Source: Mycolicibacterium peregrinum
Lineage (GTDB): Bacteria > Actinomycetota > Actinomycetes > Mycobacteriales > Mycobacteriaceae
Length of the DNA stretch: 64,000 bases
Reading direction: 5' to 3'
NCBI RefSeq assembly: GCF_001665625.1
Contig: NZ_LZSY01000158.1
Coordinates: 1-64,000, forward strand
Part shown: piece by piece, positions 17,010-24,789 of the stretch
Position numbering within the stretch: the stretch's first letter is position 1
Layout of the letters: every line of letters starts with the position of its first letter
Notes under the pieces: model-generated
What the model was told of the DNA's origin: nothing
Database searches by the model: none
The model's input: the letters and a program-made list of their open reading frames with translations, nothing else
Position numbers and translations under genes: made by a program

Positions 17010-17383
17010 CAGCTCTTCTCCTTCTTGGCGCCGTAGCGGCTACGGGCCTGCTTGCGGTTCTTGACGCCCTGGGTGTCCAGCGACCCGCGGATGATCTTGT
17101 AACGGACACCCGGAAGGTCCTTCACACGACCGCCGCGCACCAGCACCATCGAGTGCTCCTGCAGGTTGTGGCCTTCACCGGGGATGTAGGCGGTGACCTC
17201 AACCCCACTGGTCAGCTTGACGCGCGCGACCTTGCGAAGCGCCGAGTTCGGCTTCTTCGGGGTGGTGGTGTACACGCGGGTGCACACACCACGGCGCTGC
17301 GGGCTGCCCTTGAGGGCCGCGGTCTTGACCTTCGCGACCTTGTCGCGGCGACCCTTGCGGACCAGCTGGTTGATGGTTGGCAT
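17009..17383 (-). CDS. rpsL: 30S ribosomal protein S12
   Basis: A 124-residue S12 of the decoding centre. Lys43 (TTPKKPNSA) and Lys88 (GGRVKDLPG), the usual streptomycin-resistance positions, are both wild type. It is the first gene of the str operon (rpsL-rpsG-fusA-tuf). The ATG starts MPTINQLVRKGRRDK as in other mycobacteria. Confidence 0.99.
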   Translation of the reverse strand: MPTINQLVRKGRRDKVAKVKTAALKGSPQRRGVCTRVYTTTPKKPNSALRKVARVKLTSGVEVTAYIPGEGHNLQEHSMVLVRGGRVKDLPGVRYKIIRGSLDTQGVKNRKQARSRYGAKKEKS

Positions 17384-17653
17384 GTACCGGCTTTCTCTGT
17401 GTTGCTCTCTACTGTTCTAAGTCTCTGTACTGCAGTTATCCCCCGGCCGCGTACCCCGCGTCCGGGCGTGTCGCACGTGCTTACACCGGTGGAATTCCGA
17501 TGCGTGTTAGACATGCAGATTGGCCCGGCGTGCGGGCACGCTTGCGAAACACTCAGCCGCAGGCGTCTTCCGGCCAGGCACGATCTACCACGATACCAGG
17601 GCTGGCCTCGCCGAACCAAACCCGCTCACGACGACCTATCCCCAGGTCAGACG
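17384..17653 (-). promoter_or_regulatory. Upstream region of the str operon
   Basis: This 270-bp gap between the TetR gene stop and rpsL carries the str operon promoter and leader. No open frame with family support was found. The segment nearest rpsL is comparatively A-rich on the coding strand (CTTAGAACAG, AGAGAGCAACACAGAGAAAGCC), as expected for a leader. I could not settle on one -10/-35 pair, so no exact promoter is given. Confidence 0.45.
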
Positions 17654-18277
17654 CTACGACTCTCGCTGCCCCATACCGGCGGCCAGTCGTCGCAGCATAT
17701 CGGTGAATACCGCATCGGTGTCGATATCGTCCATAACCCCGGTCATTTCCAGGAGTACGAAGCCGTGCAGAGCCGACCAGAACTGCAGCGCGGCGTAGAA
17801 GGCATCCTCGCCTTCCAGCCCATAAGACGTCAGCACCTGGATGACCGGTCCAGCCGCGTTCCTGGTGGCAGCCGAGTACTCCGGATCGTCACCGCCGAAC
17901 GGCATCCGGGTGAAAGCCGAGTAGCGACCCGGATGGTGGTGGGCGTAGCTGCGGTAGGCACTGGCCATCACCGACACGGCATCGTCACGGGTGCGGCCGG
18001 AGCCGACGGTGTTGAGCATCTCGATGATGTCGTCGATCACCCGCATCCGGACCGTGCGTCGCAGGTCGTCCAGGCTGTCCACGTGGTTGTAGAGCGACGG
18101 GCCCTTCGTGCCGAGCTGATTGGCCAGGGCATTGATGGTCAGCGCGTCCCAACCCTCGCGGTCCAGGAACGTCAACGCCGCATTGACAATCGCGTCACGG
18201 CTGAGCTTCGTGGTCCGCGCCGGCCGTGACGGAGAGCGTCGAGTGCCAGCCGCCTGTGGCTCCGGCCGAGCTGACAT
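17654..18277 (-). CDS. TetR family transcriptional regulator (Rv0681-like)
   Basis: A 207-residue TetR protein. After a basic N-terminal tail, the helix-turn-helix lies at about 28-72 (IVNAALTFLDREGWDALTINALANQLG, split by the turn, then GPSLYNHVDSLDDLRR). The C-terminal domain includes HHHPGRYSAFTRMPF and FWSALHGFVLLE, typical of the WHG/TetR_C_33 subgroup. It lies upstream of rpsL as Rv0681 does in M. tuberculosis. Its target genes are not evident from the sequence. Confidence 0.88.
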   Translation of the reverse strand: MSARPEPQAAGTRRSPSRPARTTKLSRDAIVNAALTFLDREGWDALTINALANQLGTKGPSLYNHVDSLDDLRRTVRMRVIDDIIEMLNTVGSGRTRDDAVSVMASAYRSYAHHHPGRYSAFTRMPFGGDDPEYSAATRNAAGPVIQVLTSYGLEGEDAFYAALQFWSALHGFVLLEMTGVMDDIDTDAVFTDMLRRLAAGMGQRES

Positions 18278-18306
18278 GTAGGTACTGCCTTCGAGTCGAG
18301 GTGATC

Positions 18307-18324
18307 GACCCCACCGTTGGGGTC
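18307..18324. terminator. Short GC hairpin downstream of the DUF3558 genes
   Basis: GACCCC and GGGGTC form a 6-bp stem with a 6-nt loop in the 80-bp gap between the second DUF3558 gene and the TetR start. It could end the DUF3558 transcript. It is short and lacks a T-tract, so support is modest. Confidence 0.35.
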
Positions 18325-18357
18325 GCCGTGAAACTGTAGCCCCTCAGACAGCGCAGA

Positions 18358-18888
18358 TCAGTTGACCCGGCCCTGACTGAGCCGGGCGAGTTTCTCGATG
18401 ACCTGACACAGATCGGGCAGCGTGGCCGGATTCATCGTCTGGATCGACCACGTGATGACGTCTTCGCCTTTGGCCACATAGATGCTGCACACATTTGCGT
18501 CGGCCGCCCGGAAGCCCTTGTTCCCGTCGATCGACAATTCGGTGAGCGTGCGTCCGGCCCGGGTCTCCAATGTCCGTTCGGTGTCCATGTCGCTGCCCCG
18601 GTACCACCACGTGGAGATGCCCATGCCGGCACCGAACGTGCCCAGCACCGAGTTCTCCTGCCAGAAGCACCCGTTGTCGCTGACCACGGCCTTGGTGAAC
18701 ATCGACGATCCGACGGCATCGGTGATATCGGCGTCGGTGACCCCGTTGCAGTCCGCGCCATGGAAACCGCCGCCGGGAGCTGCAGGCCCGGGAGCCGGCG
18801 ACGTGTCCGACGGCCCGCAGGCGGTCAGCAACGCCACTGCGGCTGCGAAGCCGACCAAGTACCTCGCGGCGAGGCAGCGATGCGTCAC
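18358..18888 (-). CDS. DUF3558 family lipoprotein
   Basis: A 176-residue exported protein. A lipoprotein signal ends in LLTAC (Cys24), so the mature form should be anchored to the outer face of the membrane. The mature domain holds spaced cysteines (DCNGV, NGCFW, NVCSIY, DLCQV) of the DUF3558 family, which is confined largely to actinobacteria. The GTG start lies 3 bp after the stop of the preceding DUF3558 gene, so they form a pair resembling Rv0679c-Rv0680c. The function is unknown. Confidence 0.82.
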   Translation of the reverse strand: MTHRCLAARYLVGFAAAVALLTACGPSDTSPAPGPAAPGGGFHGADCNGVTDADITDAVGSSMFTKAVVSDNGCFWQENSVLGTFGAGMGISTWWYRGSDMDTERTLETRAGRTLTELSIDGNKGFRAADANVCSIYVAKGEDVITWSIQTMNPATLPDLCQVIEKLARLSQGRVN

Positions 18889-18891
18889 GGG

Positions 18892-19470
18892 TCAGAGTTC
18901 CGATTGCAGGGTGGCCGAGAGCAGCTTCTTGGCGTCCTGGCAGGGGTCGCCCTTGGCAGCCGGTCCGGCACCGGCCGCGCGACGGAACTGCACCCACCAG
19001 CTGATGACGCCCGATCCGGCCGAGGCGGTCGCCGAGCAGGCCGCGCCGGTGACATCGCGACGGGCGAGGAATGCCTGGTGCCGCTCCACCACGGTGTCGG
19101 TGATCTGGGCGTCGCGACTGCGGGCCACCGCCCGCTCCCGATCCAGGGACCCTTCTTCGAACCACGAGAAGATCACGTCGAGCATTGCCGGCCCCCCGGC
19201 GTTCGGCGTCCCGCCGGTCTTACGCGACAACACGTACTGGCACACCGCGCCGCTGTACGGGCGCACCACATTGTCTGCGGCAAGGATCTCCTGGACCGTG
19301 CTGTCGACCAACAGACCGCACCGGTCGTCGACGTACCCGAAACTGCGATCGGGATCGGCGGTATCGGCCGACGCACGGCGGGCAGCCCCGTCGATGGTGT
19401 GCGAACACCCCGCGACGGTCACCACGGCTGTGACTGCCACGGCAGCAGCATGAACAACACACCGACGCAT
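18892..19470 (-). CDS. DUF3558 family putative lipoprotein
   Basis: A 192-residue protein with a lipobox-like VTVAGC (Cys22) after a hydrophobic N-terminus. Its mature part repeats the DUF3558 plan, with DDRCGLLV, GAVCQYVLS, GAACSATA and KGDPCQDAKKL providing four spaced cysteines. The ATG giving MRRCVVHAAAV is chosen as the only start that leaves a clean signal sequence; the ribosome site is weak. It is the first gene of the DUF3558 pair and diverges from the DUF3060 genes. The pair may form a two-component surface complex; this is inference. Confidence 0.75.
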   Translation of the reverse strand: MRRCVVHAAAVAVTAVVTVAGCSHTIDGAARRASADTADPDRSFGYVDDRCGLLVDSTVQEILAADNVVRPYSGAVCQYVLSRKTGGTPNAGGPAMLDVIFSWFEEGSLDRERAVARSRDAQITDTVVERHQAFLARRDVTGAACSATASAGSGVISWWVQFRRAAGAGPAAKGDPCQDAKKLLSATLQSEL

Positions 19471-19602
19471 TGCTGAACACGGTACCCAGCACCGACACCA
19501 CACGCGACCCGTCGGCAACCGCCCGTCAAACTGACGAACACCTGCCGTCACCGCGACAGCGCCACGTACTCTTCTCGCAGCGCATCGGAAGGGGAACTCA
19601 TC

Positions 19603-19980
19603 GTGAATTGGACAGCTGTGAGCCGGACAGTGATGGCCGGTCTGGTCGCATTGCCGTTGGCGCTCACCGTCGGCGCGCCCGGCGCGGCAGCCAAGAACGG
19701 TGACACCACCGTCACCGGCCAGAGCCTGGAACAAACAATCGACTGCAACAACGCCACGCTGCTCGTCAACGGATCCAACAACCGGGTCAACGCCTTGGGC
19801 ACCTGCTGGGCGATCACGGTTCAGGGGACGTCCAACGTGATCGTCGCCGACAATGTCATCAACGACATCACCGTGTACGGCTGGGACCAGACGGTGTTCT
19901 TCAAGAACGGCGACCCGATTATCGTCGACCGCGGCCGAGAACTGGCGATGGTCAACCAGATCAGCCGCGTTCCCGCCTGA
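19603..19980 (+). CDS. DUF3060 domain secreted protein
   Basis: A 125-residue exported protein: signal peptide about 1-30 (ending GAAAKNG), then a short repetitive beta-rich domain. It contains the DUF3060 pattern of Asn-rich turns (LLVNGSNNRVNALGTC, VQGTSNVIVADNVIND), which suggests a small beta-solenoid. GGAAGGGG precedes the GTG start. It is followed 33 bp later by a second DUF3060 gene, so the two are probably co-transcribed. The function is unknown. Confidence 0.78.
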   Translation: MNWTAVSRTVMAGLVALPLALTVGAPGAAAKNGDTTVTGQSLEQTIDCNNATLLVNGSNNRVNALGTCWAITVQGTSNVIVADNVINDITVYGWDQTVFFKNGDPIIVDRGRELAMVNQISRVPA

Positions 19981-20013
19981 CCAAGCCTGAGGAAGAAAGC
20001 AGAGGCAGACCCC

Positions 20014-20430
20014 GTGCTCACCCGTTTCCCCCACACCCAGCTGGTCCTCGCGGTCGGCGCCGCCGCGGCCGCTCTCACCCTGGCGGCCTGTGGATCCGAA
20101 AGCTCGGACACCGCCACCCCCAGCGCCACTGCGGGAGAGTCCGGGGTCAATGTCGAGGTCGGCAACACCATCAACTACATGTCGGTCGGCACCACGACCG
20201 ACATCGACTGCGCCGACGGCAAATCCCTCACGGTGGGCGGCACCAACAACACGCTGACCGTCAAGGGCACCTGCGCGAACGTGAACATCGGCGGTTCCGA
20301 CAACAAGATCACCTTCGAGCGGATCGACAAGGGCCTCACCATCATCGGGCTCAACAACACTGTCAGCTACGCGGCGGGCGACCCGAAGGTCACCAATACC
20401 GGCAGCAACAACAAGGTCAACAAGGGCTAG
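20014..20430 (+). CDS. DUF3060 domain lipoprotein
   Basis: A 138-residue protein. The lipobox is LAAC (Cys26); a Ser/Thr/Ala linker follows, then about four DUF3060 repeats with the recurring GxNNxxxV motif (VGGTNNTLTVKGTC, IGGSDNKITF, IIGLNNTVSY, NTGSNNKVNKG). The pattern suggests a membrane-tethered beta-helix. Its TAG stop shares the CTAG palindrome with the TAG stop of the convergent echA5 gene, a 3-bp overlap. It pairs with the preceding secreted DUF3060 gene. Confidence 0.8.
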   Translation: MLTRFPHTQLVLAVGAAAAALTLAACGSESSDTATPSATAGESGVNVEVGNTINYMSVGTTTDIDCADGKSLTVGGTNNTLTVKGTCANVNIGGSDNKITFERIDKGLTIIGLNNTVSYAAGDPKVTNTGSNNKVNKG

Positions 20431-21194
20431 CTCGCGCTGGCACCGTGCCGGCCGGCTCCCCCGGCGAACCGACCGGCGCCCTCGGCAGCCTCACTCGCGA
20501 CCCGTTCGATGCTGGCGAACTCGAATTCCATTGCTGCCTGCTCGGATTCGCCCCACTGATGCAGTGCCGAGAGCCGGTCGGCCCGCAGACATTGCTGCGG
20601 GAGCCGAGAGAGCTCGGCGGCGAGCTCCTCGGCATGTTGGCGCGCCTGGCCTTTCGGGACCACCCGGTTGGCCAGACCGATCGCGTGGGCCTCGGCGGCG
20701 TCGACGGCGCGTCCGGTCAGGATCAGGTCCATGGCGCGGCTCTGCCCGATCAGCCGGGGCAACCGGACGGTGCCGCCGTCGATCAGTGGCACTCCCCACC
20801 GGCGGCAGAACACGCCGAGCACAGCATCCTCCTCGACCACCCGAAGATCGCACCACAGCGCCAGTTCCAAACCGCCGGCCACAGCATGGCCGCTGATCGC
20901 GGCGATCACCGGCTTGGACAACACCATTCGGCTCGGTCCCATCGGTCCGGGTCCGGCAGGGTCCAGCCGGTTCACCTGAGGTGTGCCGAAAGCTTTGAGG
21001 TCGGCACCGGCGCAGAAGGTTCCACCGGCCCCGGTCAGTACCGCGACCGCCGCGTCGTCATCGGCGTCGAACTGCTCGAACGCGGCGAACAGGGCCGCCG
21101 CGGTAGGACCGTCGACCGCATTACGGGCGTGCGGGCGATCGATGATGACCGTGGTCACCGCCCCGTTGCGTTCGACCCGGACAGCTTCGGTCAC
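20427..21194 (-). CDS. echA5: Enoyl-CoA hydratase/isomerase family protein (EchA5-like)
   Basis: A 255-residue crotonase-fold protein. The first oxyanion-hole segment is GAGGTFCAGADLKAF and the second is AAISGHAVAGGLELALWCDL. Glu in the ELALW region and the later EEDAVLGVFCRRWG stretch lie where catalytic or structural acids occur in the family. The GTG start overlaps the PaaX gene stop (GTGA), making it the last gene of a four-gene operon. It matches Rv0675 by order and recalled sequence. Confidence 0.87.
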   Translation of the reverse strand: MTEAVRVERNGAVTTVIIDRPHARNAVDGPTAAALFAAFEQFDADDDAAVAVLTGAGGTFCAGADLKAFGTPQVNRLDPAGPGPMGPSRMVLSKPVIAAISGHAVAGGLELALWCDLRVVEEDAVLGVFCRRWGVPLIDGGTVRLPRLIGQSRAMDLILTGRAVDAAEAHAIGLANRVVPKGQARQHAEELAAELSRLPQQCLRADRLSALHQWGESEQAAMEFEFASIERVASEAAEGAGRFAGGAGRHGASAS

Positions 21195-21946
21195 GTCGCC
21201 TCCATGAGTTTGTCGTCGCGGGACGCGACATGTTCAGCACCGTCGCGCCGATCAACGAGTTCGGCAGCGAAGTCGTTGTAGGCCTTGCGCAATTCAGCGC
21301 CCGGCCAAGTTTTCGGCAGCAGCTCGTCGGGCAGTACCGGGTCCGAGAGCAGGTGGCGCACGATGCCCGCGGCCGCGACGAACCGTCCTGGAACGTCGGC
21401 CGCGTCAGCCATCTCGTCCAACAAGTGCTCGCCGGTGCGCCGCCAGCCGGGAAGGTCCCACAGCGCGGCGACCAGGCCGGCCGGATCGTCGTCCCGGGTG
21501 TGCAAGACCCGCACCCGATGGGTGATCTCCTGCGGCAACGCCTGGTCGAGATTGTCCGGGCGCATCCACACGCCCTCGCGCAACTCACCGAACCGATACT
21601 GCTGCAGGGTGTTCCGCAACGACGCACGGGTACGGGCGTCGGTACCGACGCTGGTGATGACCAGCGTCAGCCATTGACCGCCATACTCACGCAACCGGGG
21701 ATCGATCGCGTCGTCCTGGCGGCGCTGACGGGTCAGCAGCCGGTCCGACAGTCGGTAACCGTCCTCGGAGCGAACCAGGTCACCGGCACCGACCATGCGC
21801 GTCAGCGCCACCCGCAGCGTCGGCTCTCTGATGTCGAAATCGGCTGTCAGCCTGATCAGCTCGGCGGCACTCGCCCATGCCGGATGCGCGCCGAGCAGCA
21901 CGCTCAGCACCACCGAGCGGGCCGTCATCCGTTTGAGCGCGGACAT
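21191..21946 (-). CDS. PaaX family transcriptional regulator (Rv0674-like)
   Basis: A 251-residue regulator. The N-terminal winged helix (MTARSVVLSVLLGAHPAW, EPTLRVALTRMVGAGDLV, DGYRLSDRL) is followed by the PaaX central (YRFGELREGVWMRPDNLD) and C-terminal helical domains. PaaX proteins repress acyl-CoA catabolism genes and are released by an acyl-CoA ligand. It lies inside the fadE8-echA4-paaX-echA5 operon, one base after the echA4 stop (TGAGATG), which points to autoregulation of the whole unit. The ligand is not known. Confidence 0.85.
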   Translation of the reverse strand: MSALKRMTARSVVLSVLLGAHPAWASAAELIRLTADFDIREPTLRVALTRMVGAGDLVRSEDGYRLSDRLLTRQRRQDDAIDPRLREYGGQWLTLVITSVGTDARTRASLRNTLQQYRFGELREGVWMRPDNLDQALPQEITHRVRVLHTRDDDPAGLVAALWDLPGWRRTGEHLLDEMADAADVPGRFVAAAGIVRHLLSDPVLPDELLPKTWPGAELRKAYNDFAAELVDRRDGAEHVASRDDKLMEAT

Positions 21947-21947
21947 C

Positions 21948-22862
21948 TCAGACCCCGGAAGACCTGCGCCCGTAGTCACCCATCGGTTCGTCGCGATGGC
22001 GCACCGCCTCACGGAAGCCGTGTTCGACGGCGTCGGCCACGAAGGCGTGTCCTTCGGGAGTGTGCCGGGCGATGCCGTCGAACACCGTACTGACCATCCG
22101 ACTGGTGGCAACACCCTGCTGCAGCAAGGCGGAGTTGCAGGCCAGCTTGGCCATGATGAGCTGGTTGACGGGCATCGCGGCGATGCGCGCGACGAGACGC
22201 TCGGTGCGCTCGTCCAGATCCTCGGGCTCAGGCGCCTCCACGGCCAGACCCCATTCGGCGGCCTGCGCGCCGGTGATGCAATCCCCGGTGAACAGAAGGC
22301 GTTTGGCGCGTTGATCCCCCAGTCGGTGCGCCCACAGGCCGGCGGCCGGAACGCCCCATACCCGCATGGGCGGATAGCCGATCTTGGCGTCGGCGGCGGC
22401 GATCACCTGGTCAGCGTGCAACGCGATGTCGGTACCGCCGGCCACGCAGTAGCCGTGGATCTTGACCACGGTCGGCTTGTCGGCATGCATCAGGCTGGAG
22501 AATCCACGCACGAACCGGCTCATCATCTGGTAGTCGACCATCGGGTCCCAGGGTTGGTCCGGGAGGTGGTTGATGGCCTGGGTTCTGCCGGACAGCACGG
22601 TTCCGTCGTAACGGCCACCCCCGGCCTCGCCGGTTCCATCGGCGTAGGCCGACAGGTCGAACCCGGCGCAGAACCCCTCGCCGCGGCCCGACACCAGGAT
22701 GACGTGGACGTTCGGGTCCAGGTCAGCCCGCTCGACCAGCATCTGCAGTTCCAGCGGGGTGTCGGCGACGATCGAGTTGCCTTTTTCGGGGCGGTTGAAC
22801 GTGATTCGTGCGATCCGGTCGGTGACCTCGTAGGTCATCGTCTTGAGCGTCTCGACGCTCAT
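21948..22862 (-). CDS. echA4: Enoyl-CoA hydratase/isomerase family protein (EchA4-like)
   Basis: A 304-residue crotonase-fold protein. Oxyanion-hole segments GRGEGFCAGFDLSAYADG and KIHGYCVAGGTDIALHAD can be seen, the second with Asp in the position of the usual catalytic Glu. There is an insertion of about 30 residues between them (PWDPMVDYQMMSRFVRG). The ATG overlaps the fadE8 stop (ATGA), so the two are co-translated. It matches Rv0673. Whether it is a hydratase, isomerase or other crotonase cannot be decided from sequence. Confidence 0.86.
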   Translation of the reverse strand: MSVETLKTMTYEVTDRIARITFNRPEKGNSIVADTPLELQMLVERADLDPNVHVILVSGRGEGFCAGFDLSAYADGTGEAGGGRYDGTVLSGRTQAINHLPDQPWDPMVDYQMMSRFVRGFSSLMHADKPTVVKIHGYCVAGGTDIALHADQVIAAADAKIGYPPMRVWGVPAAGLWAHRLGDQRAKRLLFTGDCITGAQAAEWGLAVEAPEPEDLDERTERLVARIAAMPVNQLIMAKLACNSALLQQGVATSRMVSTVFDGIARHTPEGHAFVADAVEHGFREAVRHRDEPMGDYGRRSSGV

Positions 22863-24487
22863 CCCTTGACCAGCGCCCGCTCGAGGATCGGGGCGAGGTC
22901 GAGCCCGGTCGGCAGCGTGCCGAAGGCCTGACCCCATTGCCCACCGAGCCGGCTGGCCAGGAAAGCCTCGGCCACCGCGGGGTGGCCGTGCCGCACCAGC
23001 AGCGCGCCCTGCAGTGCGAGTGAAATGTCCTCGGCCACCTTGCGGCCCCGGTACTGGATGGTCTCGAGATCCGCGAGGTCGTTCTGCAACGACGTGACGT
23101 GACGGTCCAGGCGCGGATCCTGACCGGCGGTCTTGGACAGTTCGTCGAACAGCACCGCGACACTCTCCGGCCGGGTTGCCATGGCGCGCAAAGTGTCCAG
23201 CGCGCTGACATTGCCCGAGCCTTCCCAGATGCCCATCAGCGGAGCCTCGCGGTAAAGCCGCGGCATACCGGATTCCTCCACATAACCGTTGCCACCGAGG
23301 CATTCCATCGCCTCGGCGGCGTGCGGGGTGGCCCGCTTGCACACCCAGTACTTGCCCGCCGCCAGACCGATGCGGCGCAGCAGCGCTTCACGCTCGTCAC
23401 CGCGCACCGCCTTGTCGGTGGCGCCGGCCATCCGCATCGCCAGCATGGTTGCCGCCTCGGCCTCTACGGCCAGGTCCGCGAGGACGTTGCGCATCAGCGG
23501 CTGATCGATCAGGTAGGCGCCGAATGCCTTCCGGTGCTGGGCGTGGTGCACGGCCCGGGTCAGGCCGGTGCGCATGCTGGTGGCACTACCAAGGGTGCAG
23601 TCCAGACGCGTGAGGTTGACCATCTCGATGATGGTCGGCACGCCGCGGCCCTCCTCACCAACCAACCAGGCCGTGGCACCGTCGTACTCGACCTCACTGG
23701 AGGCGTTGGCATGATTGCCGAGCTTGTCCTTGAGGCGCTGCAGGAACATCCGGTTGCGGCTGCCGTCGGGCAGGATGCGCGGCAGGAAGAAACAGCTCAG
23801 GCCGCCCGGGGCCTGAGCGAGCACGAGGAAGATGTCTCCCATCGGGGCCGAGGTGAACCATTTGTGCCCGCGCAGCGAGTAGGTGCCGTCACCGTTCGGT
23901 GTGGCCTCGGTGGTGCCGGCGCGAACGTCGGAGCCGCCCTGCTTCTCGGTCATCGACATGCCCGCGGTGATACCGGCTTTCGTCGTCGCGAGCTTCAGTT
24001 CGGGGTCGTACACCCGGCTGGTCAGCAGCGGCTCGTAGACCGCGGCCAGCTCGGGGTTGAACCGCAGCGCGGGCACGACGGCGTAGGTCATCGAGATCGG
24101 GCAGACGTGCCCGGGCTCGACCGTCCACACCGAGGTCTTCGCGGCCCGCACCACGTGCGAGCCCTCCCGCTCATCGGCCCACGGGGCTCCGTGCAGGCCA
24201 TGGGTGACGGCCACGTTCATCAGCTCGTGATAGGCCGGGTCGTATTCGACCTCGTCGATCCGGTTGCCGTAGCGGTCGTGGGTGTGCAGCACCGGCTGGT
24301 TGCGGTCGGCGAGTTCACCCCAGCGCTGCGCCTGGACGCTGCCGTTGATCGCACCCAGTTCGTGGACCTCGTCGATCCCCCACTCCCCGCCTTCGCGGAT
24401 GAGGGCCTCGGCGAGCACCGGTGAGGTGGCGGGGTTGTAGTCCTCCAGCGTGGGGACCTGATTGGTGACGACATGCGTATCAGCCAT
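22859..24487 (-). CDS. fadE8: Acyl-CoA dehydrogenase FadE8 (AidB-like)
   Basis: A 542-residue flavoprotein of the acyl-CoA dehydrogenase/AidB group. Family signatures include MSMTEKQGGSDVRAGTT, the substrate/FAD loop GHKWFTSAPMGDIFLV and the C-terminal ECLGGNGYVEESGMPRLYRE followed by IWEGSGNV. It should introduce a double bond into an acyl-CoA, feeding echA4/echA5, although AidB-like members may act elsewhere. The start at MADTHVVTNQ is preferred over one 33 bp upstream that would run into the operator. It matches Rv0672 in length and order. Confidence 0.9.
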   Translation of the reverse strand: MADTHVVTNQVPTLEDYNPATSPVLAEALIREGGEWGIDEVHELGAINGSVQAQRWGELADRNQPVLHTHDRYGNRIDEVEYDPAYHELMNVAVTHGLHGAPWADEREGSHVVRAAKTSVWTVEPGHVCPISMTYAVVPALRFNPELAAVYEPLLTSRVYDPELKLATTKAGITAGMSMTEKQGGSDVRAGTTEATPNGDGTYSLRGHKWFTSAPMGDIFLVLAQAPGGLSCFFLPRILPDGSRNRMFLQRLKDKLGNHANASSEVEYDGATAWLVGEEGRGVPTIIEMVNLTRLDCTLGSATSMRTGLTRAVHHAQHRKAFGAYLIDQPLMRNVLADLAVEAEAATMLAMRMAGATDKAVRGDEREALLRRIGLAAGKYWVCKRATPHAAEAMECLGGNGYVEESGMPRLYREAPLMGIWEGSGNVSALDTLRAMATRPESVAVLFDELSKTAGQDPRLDRHVTSLQNDLADLETIQYRGRKVAEDISLALQGALLVRHGHPAVAEAFLASRLGGQWGQAFGTLPTGLDLAPILERALVKG

Positions 24488-24497
24488 GCACCCAGTG

Positions 24498-24531
24498 TTA
24501 CAAATTCTCGACAACTGCACAATAGTTGTAA
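24498..24531. promoter_or_regulatory. Palindromic operator candidate upstream of fadE8
   Basis: A perfect inverted repeat ACAACT-N7-AGTTGT lies at 24511-24529, 24 bp before the fadE8 start. A TTACAA (24498-24503) and TTGTAA (24526-24531) pair partly overlaps it. This AT-rich island stands out from the GC-rich surroundings and is a natural target for the PaaX regulator encoded in the operon. The assignment is inferred. Confidence 0.6.
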
Positions 24532-24572
24532 TACGCGCGCTGGGTCAGCTGTACCCGGGCCAAGCGCCCGCT

Positions 24573-24731
24573 GTCACGCTGGAGTGGCTCTCGACTCCGG
24601 GTGCCACCCCAGCGTGACGCTCGACGATTGGGCTCTAGTGCCGGGCCCGAGCGCGTCACGCCAGCGTGGCGCTCGCGGTCGACGACCACGCTGGCGTGAC
24701 AGAACGGGCCTGACAGAACGGGCGTGACAAT
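24573..24731. repeat. Intergenic palindromic repeat cluster 1
   Basis: Two hairpin elements lie in tandem. The first has arms GTCACGCTGGAGTGGC (24573-24588) and GCCACCCCAGCGTGAC (24603-24618), with one mismatch. The second has perfect 15-bp arms GTCACGCCAGCGTGG (24655-24669) and CCACGCTGGCGTGAC (24686-24700). A direct repeat of TGACAGAACGGGC follows to about 24723. The same core recurs in the cluster after 26764. The 302-bp gap otherwise holds no gene. Confidence 0.85.
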
Positions 24732-24789
24732 CGCGTCAGAAGTGGCGTGGCAACAGGGTCACCCCGGCCGGTCGCCCTTGGTCGGCGAA

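Noticed and set aside
17009..17383. Possible streptomycin resistance changes in rpsL
   Set aside because: Lys43 and Lys88 are both wild type.
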